Below, piece by piece: positions 25,633-34,399 of a stretch of DNA of 57,527 nt. A model generated the notes under the pieces. The model was not told the origin of the DNA and ran no database searches. It saw only the letters and a list, made by a program, of their open reading frames with translations. Made by a program: the position numbers and the translations under genes. The first letter of the stretch is position 1. Every line of letters starts with the position of its first letter. This DNA comes from JACMMS01 sp043758775 (GTDB lineage: Bacteria; Pseudomonadota; Gammaproteobacteria; Burkholderiales; Methylophilaceae): positions 1-57,527 of the forward strand of contig JAYVMU010000043.1 of the NCBI GenBank assembly GCA_043758775.1, in the 5' to 3' direction.

Positions 25633-26160
25633 TTAATTCTTGATTATCTCTACGCCTTGATTAGCACATTTTTGCGCTAAATCAGTAGCTCTTCCATAAT
25701 GTGCAATCATCAAATCGGGAGCGATTTCTGCTAATGGCAGTAATACAAAGCCACGCTCAAACATGCGCGGATGCGGTATAGTTAATTTTTGTGACTGCAT
25801 AATTGTGTCACTATAGAGCAGTAAATCCATATCTAATATCCGTGGCGCGTTAGCAAAAGGCCGCTCGCGGCCAAAGTTGTTTTCTATGGTTAATATTGCT
25901 TCTAATAACTCTAGTGGTGTCAATTCTGTGCTGACTTTAGCCACCGCATTGATAAAGTCAGGCACTTGTTTTAATTGATTAGCATCATAACCAACAGGGG
26001 CAGTGCGATATAGGCTGGATTGAGCTAATACAGCGGTTTTATTAATACCTTTAAGCGCTAAAAAAGCTGTACGTATCTGGTTGATTGGGTTGTTTAAATT
26101 ACTCCCTAATGCAATATAGGCAATGTTTGGCTTTGTTTGAGCTGGTAAATCTTTAGTCAT
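25633..26160 (-). CDS. folK: 2-amino-4-hydroxy-6-hydroxymethyldihydropteridine pyrophosphokinase
   Basis: FolK transfers pyrophosphate from ATP to the pterin in folate synthesis. The 175-residue protein carries IAYIALGSNLNNPINQIRTAF, SSLYRTAPVGYD, DFINAVAKVSTELTPLELLEAILTIENNFGRERPFANAPRILDMDLLLYSD (the HPPK signature) and IPHPRMFERGFVLLPLAEIAPDL. I start at ATG 26160, which overlaps the pcnB stop by 8 bp. Longer upstream readings lie inside pcnB and match nothing. Confidence 0.96.
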   Translation of the reverse strand: MTKDLPAQTKPNIAYIALGSNLNNPINQIRTAFLALKGINKTAVLAQSSLYRTAPVGYDANQLKQVPDFINAVAKVSTELTPLELLEAILTIENNFGRERPFANAPRILDMDLLLYSDTIMQSQKLTIPHPRMFERGFVLLPLAEIAPDLMIAHYGRATDLAQKCANQGVEIIKN

Positions 26161-27634
26161 TTTGCTTGGTTGGCTGCTCATCGACGCCACCATTGTTGAT
26201 TGCTTTTTTACGTGGGTGTTTGCGACGTTTTTTCGGTGAGGTATCTGCTTGCAACATGGCGGTGCGTTCTTCGCCATTGGCATTAGCAAAAGCAGTCCAC
26301 CATTCACCAAGCTCGGCATCTATCTCGCCAGACTCACAACGCAAGAGTAAAAAATCATAAGCCGCGCGATAGCGTGGATGCTCTAATATGCCAAAAGGGC
26401 GTTTGCCTGCGCGTTGCTCAAAACGTGGTTGCATGCCCCAGATTTCTTTCATGGTGGCGGTATAGCGATTATGAATTGCCAGTTTCTCTGCCTGAATATC
26501 TATGACTTCATTCATTGCTAAGTGCATGGCAGGGATTAGGTGGTTACCCTCAGCCTGATATTGTTTCCAGGCGGCTAGCATTTCGTGCCACAACAGACTA
26601 GCGAATAAAAAGCTCGGGTTGGCAGACTTGCCTGACAAAATCCGATCATCGGTATTCTGCATGGCGAGCATGACAAAACGTTCGCCTAGTGGCTGCTCTA
26701 GTACTACATCCAGCATGGGCAATAAGCCGTGATGCAGGTTTTGTTTGCGCAAGACGCCAATGCTTTCAATGGCATGGCCAGATAAAAATAGCTTGAGCAT
26801 TTCATCAAATAAGCGGCTGGGTGGTACATCTTCTAGCAAGTTAGCAAGTTTGGTAATGGGCGCTTCGGTATCTTTATCTATTTTTAAGCCTAATTTTGCG
26901 GATAATCTCACAGCACGTAGCATGCGCACGGGGTCCTCGGCATAGCGCGTTGCCGGGTCGCCTATCATGCGCAAGATGCCCGCTTTAATATCCGTTACGC
27001 CATTATGAAAATCCAGGATTTCTTCAGTTGCTGGGTTGTAATACAGTGCATTGGCGGTGAAATCGCGACGAATCGCATCTTCTTCAATCGAACCAAATAC
27101 GTTGTCACGAATAATGCGACCGCTATCTGTGACTTTGCCTTCACTATCATCACTGCTATCACTTAAATGGCTGCCGCGAAAGGTCGAGACTTCTATAGTT
27201 TCATCGCCAAACATCACGTGTACTAAGCGAAAACGACGCCCAATAATGCGGCTGCGTCTGAATATGCGATTAACTTGTTCAGGCGTGGCGTCGGTGGCAA
27301 TATCGAAGTCTTTAGGGCGACGATTAAGCAGTAAATCGCGTACTGCACCACCCACAACAAATGCCTCAAACCCGGCTTTTTGTAAGCCTTCAGTAGTTTT
27401 TATGGCACCGTTTGAGAGTAAGGATTTATCGATTTGGTGCGCTTTATTACCTGTACGTTTGGCTTTACTGGTGTCGAGCTTGCTCGTATTCGCTTTATTT
27501 CCGCCTGTTTTTTTTACAGACAAACGGCTTGAAGTAACGGAACCAACATTTTTTTGGCTGTTAGCTTTAGATGCATCTATAGGCGCACCAAATATTTTTT
27601 GGCCAAAAACTTTGTTGAATAATTTTTTAATCAT
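26153..27634 (-). CDS. pcnB: Poly(A) polymerase I
   Basis: PcnB adds 3' poly(A) tails that destabilise RNAs. The 493-residue protein has the nucleotidyltransferase core GGAVRD (95-100) and KDFDIATDA with the metal-binding Asp109/Asp111, RRFRLVHVMFGDETIEVSTFRGS, RRDFTANALYYNP and RMIGDPATRYAEDPVRMLRAVRLSAKLG. These features separate it from CCA-adding enzymes by its longer, basic C-terminus (SPKKRRKHPRKKA). The first 75 residues are a Ser/Lys/Asn-rich leader of low complexity. It overlaps folK, the standard betaproteobacterial pair. Confidence 0.95.
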   Translation of the reverse strand: MIKKLFNKVFGQKIFGAPIDASKANSQKNVGSVTSSRLSVKKTGGNKANTSKLDTSKAKRTGNKAHQIDKSLLSNGAIKTTEGLQKAGFEAFVVGGAVRDLLLNRRPKDFDIATDATPEQVNRIFRRSRIIGRRFRLVHVMFGDETIEVSTFRGSHLSDSSDDSEGKVTDSGRIIRDNVFGSIEEDAIRRDFTANALYYNPATEEILDFHNGVTDIKAGILRMIGDPATRYAEDPVRMLRAVRLSAKLGLKIDKDTEAPITKLANLLEDVPPSRLFDEMLKLFLSGHAIESIGVLRKQNLHHGLLPMLDVVLEQPLGERFVMLAMQNTDDRILSGKSANPSFLFASLLWHEMLAAWKQYQAEGNHLIPAMHLAMNEVIDIQAEKLAIHNRYTATMKEIWGMQPRFEQRAGKRPFGILEHPRYRAAYDFLLLRCESGEIDAELGEWWTAFANANGEERTAMLQADTSPKKRRKHPRKKAINNGGVDEQPTKQND

Positions 27635-27680
27635 TTCAATATTATAGCGTAAAGCGCCGTGTGCTCATTCATGCAGCTCA

Positions 27681-28244
27681 TTATTTGTCGGATGTGTTAT
27701 TCCATAGCACATCGCTTACGCCCGCATCTTTGTTGATGATGCGGCATAACACAAATAATAAGTCTGACAACCGATTGATATATTGTAGCGATATGGCTGT
27801 TACAGCTTCATCGCGGCTGAGTTTAATGAGTAGTCGCTCGGCGCGGCGGCACACAGTGCGCGCCAAATGGCAATAAGCGGCAGCTTTGGTGCCGCCCGGT
27901 AAAATAAATTCTTTAAGCGGTTCTAGACTATCATTCAAACTATCAATGGCATTTTCTAGTGCACCTACACGTGTTGCTTCAATCATCACGTAATTCGGGA
28001 TGCAAATTTCGCCACCTAAATTAAATAAATCGTGCTGAATGTGTGTGAGTAACGGTAGTAAATGCGCAGATGGCTTAGCACTTAAAAGCTCGGTAATCAG
28101 TAGGCCTATCACCGCGTTAAGTTCATCTACATCGCCCATCGCCTCAACACGCAAACTATCTTTTTTTACACGTGTGCCATCACCCAATCCAGTTGTACCT
28201 TCGTCGCCAGTACGTGTGTAGATTTTACTTAATCGATTGCCCAT
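27681..28244 (-). CDS. Corrinoid adenosyltransferase, PduO type
   Basis: This enzyme converts cob(I)alamin to adenosylcobalamin using ATP. The 187 residues match the PduO/MMAB family: the N-terminal ATP site IYTRTGDEGTTGLGDGTRVKKDSLRVEAMGDVDELNAVIGLL, then FILPGGTKAAAYCHLARTVCRRAERLLIKL and YINRLSDLLFVLCR. It is divergent from murI with a 59-bp gap. No cobalamin riboswitch is visible in that gap. Confidence 0.95.
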   Translation of the reverse strand: MGNRLSKIYTRTGDEGTTGLGDGTRVKKDSLRVEAMGDVDELNAVIGLLITELLSAKPSAHLLPLLTHIQHDLFNLGGEICIPNYVMIEATRVGALENAIDSLNDSLEPLKEFILPGGTKAAAYCHLARTVCRRAERLLIKLSRDEAVTAISLQYINRLSDLLFVLCRIINKDAGVSDVLWNNTSDK

Positions 28245-28303
28245 AAAATTCCTTTATAATTGCTCCATTATAATTCAACTCATCCATTATTATTTAGCTG
28301 TTA

Positions 28304-29143
28304 ATGAGCCTTCAATCAGACAAAACTCAAAATATTACTACACCGTTATTACAGCGCCCAATTGGCGTCATGGATTCAGGCGTAGGTGGCTTGTCGGTAC
28401 TCAAACATATACACGCATTGCTGCCACATGAAAATTTAATCTATTTTGCCGATAGCAAACATGCGCCTTACGGCAACAAAACCACTGAACAAATAGAACA
28501 GCGCGTATTTACTATTGCTGAATTTTTACTCACGCAAGGTGCAAAAGCCTTAGTCATTGCTTGCAACACAGCAACCGCCGCCGCCGCGACCAGTTTACGC
28601 GATAAATATTCGTATTTAGATATACCAATTATCGGTATGGAGCCCGCCGTAAAGCCCGCGGCAGAAGTCACTAAGAGCGGTATTATTGGCGTGTTAGCAA
28701 CTAGTGGTACGCTCAAAAGCGCACAGTTTGCTGCGTTGTTAGAAAGCTATGGGCGTAACGTTCAAGTCGTTACGCAAGCTTGTATCGGATTGGTCGAGCA
28801 AATTGAATTAGGTGAGTTGGATACACCCAAAACTTTGCAGCTTATTAGTCAATATACCAAGCCGCTATTAGACGAGCATGCTGATACCATTGTGTTGGGT
28901 TGTACGCATTATCCATTTGTAAAATCTGCTATTCAAAACACTGTTGGCGCACATATTCATTTGATTGATACAGGTGTTGCAGTAGCTCGGCAGTTACATG
29001 CAAAATTAGGAGAATATCATTTGTTTACGAATGCTAACTCTCAAGCAGAGGTGATGATTTGGACGAATAGTGCAGATATCAATGCAGAGAAGGTGATTGA
29101 AACTTTGTGGGCTAGTGAAGCGGAAATAAAGCGATTTTTTTAA
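28304..29143 (+). CDS. murI: Glutamate racemase
   Basis: MurI supplies D-glutamate for peptidoglycan. The 279-residue protein has IGVMDSGVGGLSVLKHI, the DSKHAPYGNK segment, and the two catalytic cysteines Cys87 (VIACNTATAAA) and Cys200 (VLGCTHYPF), all intact. ATG 28304 has no strong Shine-Dalgarno but is followed by the family sequence after a 19-residue leader. It stands alone, divergent from the adenosyltransferase. Confidence 0.97.
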   Translation: MSLQSDKTQNITTPLLQRPIGVMDSGVGGLSVLKHIHALLPHENLIYFADSKHAPYGNKTTEQIEQRVFTIAEFLLTQGAKALVIACNTATAAAATSLRDKYSYLDIPIIGMEPAVKPAAEVTKSGIIGVLATSGTLKSAQFAALLESYGRNVQVVTQACIGLVEQIELGELDTPKTLQLISQYTKPLLDEHADTIVLGCTHYPFVKSAIQNTVGAHIHLIDTGVAVARQLHAKLGEYHLFTNANSQAEVMIWTNSADINAEKVIETLWASEAEIKRFF

Positions 29144-29154
29144 TACTTAATTTA

Positions 29155-29187
29155 TAGGTTGAGCTTCATTTTATTTAGTCCAACCTA
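29155..29187. repeat. Palindrome between convergent murI and PH-domain gene
   Basis: TAGGTTG (29155-29161) and CAACCTA (29181-29187) form an inverted repeat with a 19-base, T-rich loop. It may end both converging transcripts. It also resembles the widespread short extragenic palindromes with TAGGTTGG-type arms; one copy alone cannot prove that. Confidence 0.35.
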
Positions 29188-29212
29188 CAAATTTTATGAG
29201 AGTAAATTTTAC

Positions 29213-29677
29213 TTAAACCGCGACTTGAGCTTGGACCTGCTTTCGAAATTCCAAAGGCAAAGCAATCCCGTCAAACCGCTCTTTAGTTCCACCAGTCCCT
29301 GTTACTATAATGGTACCAAAACCTAACAGCCGACCTAATAATCCCTGGTCAACCCCGATTCCTTCGACTTTTTGAAGTGGTAATTCTAGCGAGTGCCGTC
29401 TAATGAACCCCACTTTTATGAGTACGCGTTTATTTGTGACAGCAAACTCAGAAGTCTTGAGCTTCATCCAACTTCCAATAGCCGCAAAGATTGCCGCAAG
29501 TAAAAAGATAAAACCAATTCCTAAAAGAAATGAGTAATTCTCGGTATTACTTGAGATGATAAAGAATATGATGGCTAGTAAAAATGAGGGGGCTGCTTTG
29601 GCAAAAATTATCCAATGTAATTGAGCACGATAAATAACACTCTCATCGGGAATTAAGTTTTTATTGATATAACCCAT
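29213..29677 (-). CDS. PH-domain (bPH2/DUF304) membrane protein
   Basis: This 154-residue protein has two adjoining hydrophobic segments (AAPSFLLAIIFFIISS and FLLGIGFIFLLAAIFAAIG). They are followed by a bacterial PH domain, SEFAVTNKRVLIKVGFIRRHSLELPLQKVEGIGVDQGLLGRLLGFGTIIVTGTGG. Proteins of this type sit in the inner membrane; their exact role is unknown. I chose ATG 29677, preceded by AAAGAGAA, over a TTG at 29698. Confidence 0.85.
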   Translation of the reverse strand: MGYINKNLIPDESVIYRAQLHWIIFAKAAPSFLLAIIFFIISSNTENYSFLLGIGFIFLLAAIFAAIGSWMKLKTSEFAVTNKRVLIKVGFIRRHSLELPLQKVEGIGVDQGLLGRLLGFGTIIVTGTGGTKERFDGIALPLEFRKQVQAQVAV

Positions 29678-29757
29678 AGATTCTCTTTCTGAAAACAAGT
29701 CTAAATTTATTTAATGTAGATTAGATATCAATATAGTTCTATACCAAAAACATCAAT

Positions 29758-29946
29758 CTAATGATGTCCCACAACTTCGCCCTCTTTAAGCTTATATTTG
29801 GTGCCGCAATATGGGCAGGCAACATGCCCTGTATCTACAATATCTAAAAATACGCGCGGGTGTGATGCCCATAGCGCCACGGCATCGGTAGGGCAGTGCA
29901 GTGGTAAGTCTTTAGCAGTGACTTCTATTTCTTTTATGCCTGACAT
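29758..29946 (-). CDS. Small zinc-finger protein, CHCC family
   Basis: This 62-residue protein has Cys18, His29 or His41, Cys44 and Cys47 in LPLHCPTDAVALWASHPRVFL....GHVACPYCGTKYKL, the zf-CHCC pattern shared with mitochondrial complex I subunit NDUFS6. In betaproteobacteria such genes sit next to ilvE, as here (98 bp from it). ATG 29946 is preceded by AAGGA at a good distance, so I reject the longer reading from 29988. Confidence 0.87.
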   Translation of the reverse strand: MSGIKEIEVTAKDLPLHCPTDAVALWASHPRVFLDIVDTGHVACPYCGTKYKLKEGEVVGHH

Positions 29947-30044
29947 TTTTATGTCCTTTATATCTTTGCTGTAATTGATAGCACTCAATTTTTTGTAATC
30001 AGGGCCCGATAAATCGAGCCCTTACATTTTGTTACTTCGAAAAA

Positions 30045-30980
30045 CTATTTAACTAGCGTTAGCCAATGTTGATGTTTGACTGATCTGCCGTGTACTGTAT
30101 CAAAATATAAGCTCTGCAGTTGTTTGGTGATTGGGCCAGCAGTACCAGCGCCAATCTCGCGCCGGTCTAGTTCGCGGATGGGGGTAACTTCAGCAGCAGT
30201 CCCTGTAAAAAAGGCTTCATCCGCACCATATACTTCATCGCGCGTGATGCGTTTTTCTATCACTTCTATGCCAAGTTCACTAGCCAAGGTCACGATAGTG
30301 TCGCGTGTGATGCCTTCTAACGCGCTGGTTAAGTCTGGCGTATAGAGTTTGCCATTACGTACGATAAAAACATTCTCGCCAGAACCTTCCGCGACAAAGC
30401 CGTCAACATCCAACAACAAGGCTTCATCGTAGCCATCTTGCGCAGCTTCTTGGTGCGCTAAAATACTGTTCATGTAATTGCCGTTGGCCTTGGCTTTACA
30501 CATGGTGATGTTTACGTGGTGGCGTGAGAATGACGATGTTTTTACGCGAATGCCATTGTCCAGCGCCTCTTGACCCATGTATGCGCCCCATTTCCAAGCG
30601 GCTACAATGACGTGAGTAGAAAGTGTTTTAGCAGAAATACCCATCGCCTCAGCGCCGTAAAACGCCATTGGACGCATATAAGCTGATTCTAGATTGTTTT
30701 CACGTACTGCCGCTTTTTGTGCTTCCATTAGCTCTTCTTTAGAGAATGGCATTTTCATTTGTAAAATGTGCGCGCTTCTAAATAAGCGATCTGTGTGTTC
30801 TTTTAAACGGAAAATCGCCGTGCCTTGTTCAGTTTTGTAGGCGCGTACGCCTTCAAAAACGCCCATGCCATAATGTAAAGTGTGTGTCAGTACATGCGTT
30901 GTAGCATCGCGCCAGTTAACCATTTGTCCGTCATACCAAATTACGCCATCGCGGTCTGCCATTGAGGTTGGTATTGCCAT
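30045..30980 (-). CDS. ilvE: Branched-chain amino acid aminotransferase
   Basis: IlvE makes the final transamination to leucine, isoleucine and valine with PLP. The 311 residues show HTLHYGMGVFEGVRAYKT, YMRPMAFYGAEAMG, and the PLP lysine at Lys164 in CKAKANGNYMNSILAHQEA. They continue with EALLLDVDGFVAEGSGENVFIVRNGKLYTP, GITRDTIVTLA and DEAFFTGTAAEVTPIRELD. It is class IV, complete, and ends close to the small zinc-finger gene. Confidence 0.97.
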   Translation of the reverse strand: MAIPTSMADRDGVIWYDGQMVNWRDATTHVLTHTLHYGMGVFEGVRAYKTEQGTAIFRLKEHTDRLFRSAHILQMKMPFSKEELMEAQKAAVRENNLESAYMRPMAFYGAEAMGISAKTLSTHVIVAAWKWGAYMGQEALDNGIRVKTSSFSRHHVNITMCKAKANGNYMNSILAHQEAAQDGYDEALLLDVDGFVAEGSGENVFIVRNGKLYTPDLTSALEGITRDTIVTLASELGIEVIEKRITRDEVYGADEAFFTGTAAEVTPIRELDRREIGAGTAGPITKQLQSLYFDTVHGRSVKHQHWLTLVK

Positions 30981-31101
30981 GTTGTATTGCCTTCAAAGTT
31001 GTAATTTTGCTAATTTAATATTGTAAACGAAAGCAGTGCATTTATGGCGTGTGCTAGAATCAAATGTTGATAGTAACCGGCAAAATTGAGGTACATTGGA
31101 C

Positions 31102-31692
31102 ATGAAAAAACTAGTATTACTCCCATTTTTTTGCATATTAGCATTTTGCATGTTGGTGGCTTGCAGTCCTAGCAAACCCAAACTGCATTTCGTTGGTACT
31201 GATATCACAGGTGCTGATTTTACCCAGACCTTTCACCTGACTGACCACACAGGCAAGTCACGTACATTAGCTGATTTTAAGGGCAAAGCCATTGTGTTAT
31301 TTTTCGGCTATACGCATTGTCCGGACGTTTGTCCTACTACCATGAGCGACCTTAAAAACACTATAAAATTGCTTGGCAAGCAGTCCGATGAAGTGCAAGT
31401 GTTGTTTATTACACTAGACCCGGAGCGAGATTCGCAGGAAATACTGGCGAAATTTGTGCCTTCATTTAATCCTAGCTTTTTAGGGTTGCGTGGTAATGCG
31501 ACGCAAACAGCCGAAACCGTTGCTAACTTTAAAATCTATGCAAAAAAAGTGGCAAGTGAAGGTAAGAGTGGTTATACCTTAGACCATAGTGCAGGAATGT
31601 ATGTATATGATAAATCAGGAAAAATAAGGCTTTATATTAATTATGGAGAAAAACCTGCTGAAATTGCGAGTGATATTAAGCAGATTTTATAA
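31102..31692 (+). CDS. SCO1/SenC family copper chaperone lipoprotein
   Basis: SCO proteins deliver copper to the CuA site of cytochrome c oxidase and act as thiol-disulfide reductases. The 196-residue protein has a lipoprotein signal with lipobox LVAC (Cys21) and a thioredoxin fold. The copper ligands Cys73 and Cys77 (THCPDVCPTTM) and His162 (TLDHSAGMY) are all present. ATG 31102 is chosen; the TTG at 31096 adds two residues. It is divergent from ilvE, and no oxidase genes are adjacent. Confidence 0.94.
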   Translation: MKKLVLLPFFCILAFCMLVACSPSKPKLHFVGTDITGADFTQTFHLTDHTGKSRTLADFKGKAIVLFFGYTHCPDVCPTTMSDLKNTIKLLGKQSDEVQVLFITLDPERDSQEILAKFVPSFNPSFLGLRGNATQTAETVANFKIYAKKVASEGKSGYTLDHSAGMYVYDKSGKIRLYINYGEKPAEIASDIKQIL

Positions 31693-31746
31693 TTTAGCAT
31701 ACAGGTTCAAATTTGCTAATCATGTTGCCGTGGCATATTAAAACCC

Positions 31747-31851
31747 ATGTCAGCTAATCAAATCTATATGAGGCCTTTTCAATTTCATCGCAATGATATG
31801 ACAGTTATTCAGTTTCAACCCACGTGGGGCGGTAGTGATCTAGATTTATAA
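31747..31851 (+). CDS. Possible 34-residue small protein
   Basis: An ATG-to-TAA reading frame of 34 codons begins MSANQIYMRPFQFHRNDM and ends with QFQPTWGGSDLDL. It lies alone between sco and cbpM, and a perfect 12-bp terminator starts 16 bp after its stop. No clear Shine-Dalgarno is visible. I do not recognise the peptide. It might be a real small protein, a leader peptide, or the accidental content of a small non-coding RNA ending at the terminator. Confidence 0.35.
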   Translation: MSANQIYMRPFQFHRNDMTVIQFQPTWGGSDLDL

Positions 31852-31867
31852 TCTTCACCACCAATTT

Positions 31868-31900
31868 AAGGCCATATCTTCAGATATGGCCTTTTTCTTT
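31868..31900 (+). terminator. Strong Rho-independent terminator
   Basis: AAGGCCATATCT (31868-31879) pairs perfectly with 31882-31893 around a two-base loop and is followed by TTTCTTTT. It ends transcription coming from sco and the small reading frame. Interval 31901-32010 shows nothing else. Confidence 0.85.
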
Positions 31901-32010
31901 TAAATCTGCCTATATCTTCTGAATATCCTTTATGAATAATCATTTTTACATATTACAGCGGAGGAAAAAGTTGTGATATATGGCCTAGCTAAAAGCCAAA
32001 CTGTTAGAAT

Positions 32011-32349
32011 TTAATTAGCACCTACCCCAACCGCCTTAAGATGCGCTTTGAGTCGCCTGACTTCTTCGATTAGATCTGCAACTAAGGCAGCAAGCTCTTG
32101 ATTGGCGTCAAAATCTCGCTCTATCGCTACAAGTTGCCTAGCTCGCATCAAATCAGCGCTTACAAAACAGAAAGTGACTTGGCCTTGAGTTTTGCCGCCT
32201 AGGATACCAGCTTCGACTCGCTCCACAACCCAGGCTGGCTCTACCGCGCACGCCTGAGAAAAGTCTTCCAAGGTCAAAGTGATGTCATCTATTAACTCGG
32301 CTATTATCATACTGGACTTCATATCAGACATCGTGTTGTTTTGTGTCAT
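32011..32349 (-). CDS. cbpM: Chaperone modulatory protein CbpM
   Basis: CbpM binds the J domain of CbpA and inhibits its co-chaperone activity. The 112-residue protein has the MerR-like N-terminal part LTLEDFSQACAVEPAWVVERVEAGILGG and a C-terminal helix LAALVADLIEEVRRLKAHLKAV, matching the family. It starts 3 bp after cbpA, and this coupling is the best support for the call. Confidence 0.9.
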   Translation of the reverse strand: MTQNNTMSDMKSSMIIAELIDDITLTLEDFSQACAVEPAWVVERVEAGILGGKTQGQVTFCFVSADLMRARQLVAIERDFDANQELAALVADLIEEVRRLKAHLKAVGVGAN

Positions 32350-32352
32350 GGC

Positions 32353-33288
32353 TCACGCTCCAATTTTCTGACGTGGATTAAAAGGTAGTTCTCGTGCCAT
32401 CTTCTCATATAACTGTCGCGCTTTGTCAGTGTTTGCGGGGGGTAGTACGACTTCTAGTACGATATAAATATCACCCAGAATTTCCCCTGGAATACCCCGA
32501 CCCTTTAGTCGGAGCTTACGACCAGTTTGCGATCCGGCGGGTACTTTCATCTGTACATTGCCAGAGGGTGTAGGCGCTTCAATAGTGGCACCAAGAGCAG
32601 CTTCCCACGGCGTTACAGGCAATGTCTGATAGACATCTTTGCCTTCTACACGATAATAAGCATCGGTTTTGAAATGAATTTCCAAAAATAAATCACCCGC
32701 TTTCCCGCCACCAAAACCAGGGCTGCCCTGACCACTCAAGCGAATATGCTGACCTTCTTTTACTCCTTTAGGAATCTTCACATTCAGACTATGTTCTTTC
32801 ATCGTCACGCGGCCATGCTCATCTTCTTGAGGCGCGTTTAATGTAATAACTCGAGTACTGCCTTCATAGGCATCACGCAGGTCAATGAGTATCTTGGCAT
32901 GATGATCCTCACCTCGCATCTGATTAGATCTTGGTTTTCTGTGATGTCCTGTTTGACTGAATAAATTAGCAAAGAAATCACTAAACTCTGCAGCATCCGC
33001 AGTCGATGCACCACTGCCAGAGTACTCAAACCCTGTATTCCAATCTGGTGGAGGTTGAAAGTCTTGGCCGCTCTGATGGCTGCCAAGCTGGTCAAATGCC
33101 GTGCGTTTCTCTGGGTCAGAAAGTACAGCATTGGCCTCATTGACCTCTTTCATGTGCGCTTCCGCATTTGGCTCTTTGCTTACATCAGGATGGTACTTGC
33201 GGGCTAATTTGCGATAGGCCTTTTTGATTTCCTCAGCAGACGCTGTTTTCGCAACACCCAACACCTGATAGTAATCCCTATATTCCAT
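32353..33288 (-). CDS. cbpA: Curved DNA-binding protein CbpA (DnaJ class)
   Basis: CbpA is a DnaJ-like co-chaperone of DnaK and a nucleoid-associated protein in stationary phase. The 311 residues begin with a J domain (YYQVLGVAKTASAEEIKKAYRKLARKYHPDVSKE, HPD at 33-35). A linker follows, then DnaJ C-terminal peptide-binding domains (LNVKIPKGVKEGQHIRLSGQGSPGFGGGKAGDLFLEI and GRKLRLKGRGIPG). The DnaJ zinc-finger is absent, as expected for CbpA. ATG 33288 follows GGAG; a TTG at 33303 is the alternative. It is cotranscribed with cbpM. Confidence 0.94.
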   Translation of the reverse strand: MEYRDYYQVLGVAKTASAEEIKKAYRKLARKYHPDVSKEPNAEAHMKEVNEANAVLSDPEKRTAFDQLGSHQSGQDFQPPPDWNTGFEYSGSGASTADAAEFSDFFANLFSQTGHHRKPRSNQMRGEDHHAKILIDLRDAYEGSTRVITLNAPQEDEHGRVTMKEHSLNVKIPKGVKEGQHIRLSGQGSPGFGGGKAGDLFLEIHFKTDAYYRVEGKDVYQTLPVTPWEAALGATIEAPTPSGNVQMKVPAGSQTGRKLRLKGRGIPGEILGDIYIVLEVVLPPANTDKARQLYEKMARELPFNPRQKIGA

Positions 33289-33389
33289 ATTGACGCGCTC
33301 CAAATTTAATTGCAGTGACTAGGGTTATGTACCATGTTAATTATAGGTAGAGACACGGTCTAGATTTAATATTAGCATTGATATCACTA

Positions 33390-34223
33390 TTATTCTTTAT
33401 AAAGGCTGGCAAAGACTTTTGGTAACATCTCGGGTAAATCTTCTGCAATCAACCCAAGACCAAACAAATTAGCTGCCTCACCATGCAGCCATACTCCAGC
33501 GGCAGCGGCCAAATATGAGTCCATACCTTGTGCAAGCAAGCCCGTAATAATACCGGCTAATACATCGCCAGAACCTGCAGTGGCTAACGTTGGTGGAGCA
33601 TTACGATTAATAATCAACCTACCATCAGGTGCAGCGACAATAGTTTCACTACCTTTTAATACGATAATGGCGCCACTGGTTTTAGCAGCGTTGCTAGTAT
33701 TAATAACCCTATCATGATGCGTCTCAAATACACGACCAAATTCGCCTTGATGAGGCGTCATAACACAATGACCTTTGATTGCATTTTTTAGCCTAGTTAA
33801 CTCACCCTCAAACACGCTAATAGCATCTGCATCCAGTACGCAAGGTTTGCCGGTGGCTAATATTGAAACGGCGTAATCACGTGTTTCTGCACTTACACCT
33901 GCGCCAGAGCCTACAAGATAGGCAGAGATACGCTTGTCACGTAAGATTATTGCAAAATCCTCATAATTACTAATGGGTTTTACCATAATGCTGGTAAGTG
34001 ATGCGGCGTAAATTGGGAATGCAATTTCTGGCACGATAACGGTAGTAAGGCCAGCACCAGTGCGAGCGGCAGCCTTTGCGGCCAGTCGCGCCGCGCCCGT
34101 TAGTGGGTAACCACCAACAACCATAGCGTGACCACGTGTAAATTTATTACTGTGTTCAACAGGCCTTGGCAAATGTGCCAGCCAAAGTGCGGGGCTGTTT
34201 TCTAAGGCTGTATTATTTAACAT
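33390..34223 (-). CDS. nnrD: ADP-dependent NAD(P)H-hydrate dehydratase
   Basis: NnrD repairs the S-epimer of hydrated NAD(P)H. The 277-residue protein is the dehydratase domain alone (the NnrE epimerase half is lacking). It shows HAMVVGGYPLTGAARLAAKAAARTGAGLTTVIVPE, GSGAG, PCVLDADAISVF, VMTPHQGEFGRVF, VLKGSETIVAAPDG and ATAGSGDVLAGIITGLLAQGMD with the catalytic Asp. The 176 bp upstream (34224-34399) contain no gene. Confidence 0.94.
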   Translation of the reverse strand: MLNNTALENSPALWLAHLPRPVEHSNKFTRGHAMVVGGYPLTGAARLAAKAAARTGAGLTTVIVPEIAFPIYAASLTSIMVKPISNYEDFAIILRDKRISAYLVGSGAGVSAETRDYAVSILATGKPCVLDADAISVFEGELTRLKNAIKGHCVMTPHQGEFGRVFETHHDRVINTSNAAKTSGAIIVLKGSETIVAAPDGRLIINRNAPPTLATAGSGDVLAGIITGLLAQGMDSYLAAAAGVWLHGEAANLFGLGLIAEDLPEMLPKVFASLYKE

Positions 34224-34399
34224 AAATTAGCGTTGACTGATAATACTCAAGATAATGCAGCCTTAGCTTTATTGCTTGCGGCTTAAATTGACCCACTCAA
34301 AGTTTGATGTATTTTCTGCACCAATCTTGCCCCTCAAAAACAGAATATATTGCAGCAGACATCAAAGATTTTAGTGCTAGTCACGAGTATTATAGTAAA

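Noticed and set aside
27051..27647. 198-codon plus-strand frame opposite pcnB
   Set aside because: It is antisense to a clearly conserved protein, has a Ser/Arg-rich composition typical of shadow frames and no ribosome site.
28245..28303. Search for a cobalamin riboswitch before the corrinoid adenosyltransferase
   Set aside because: The gap is only 59 bp and is shared with murI; no B12-box or suitable structure is visible.
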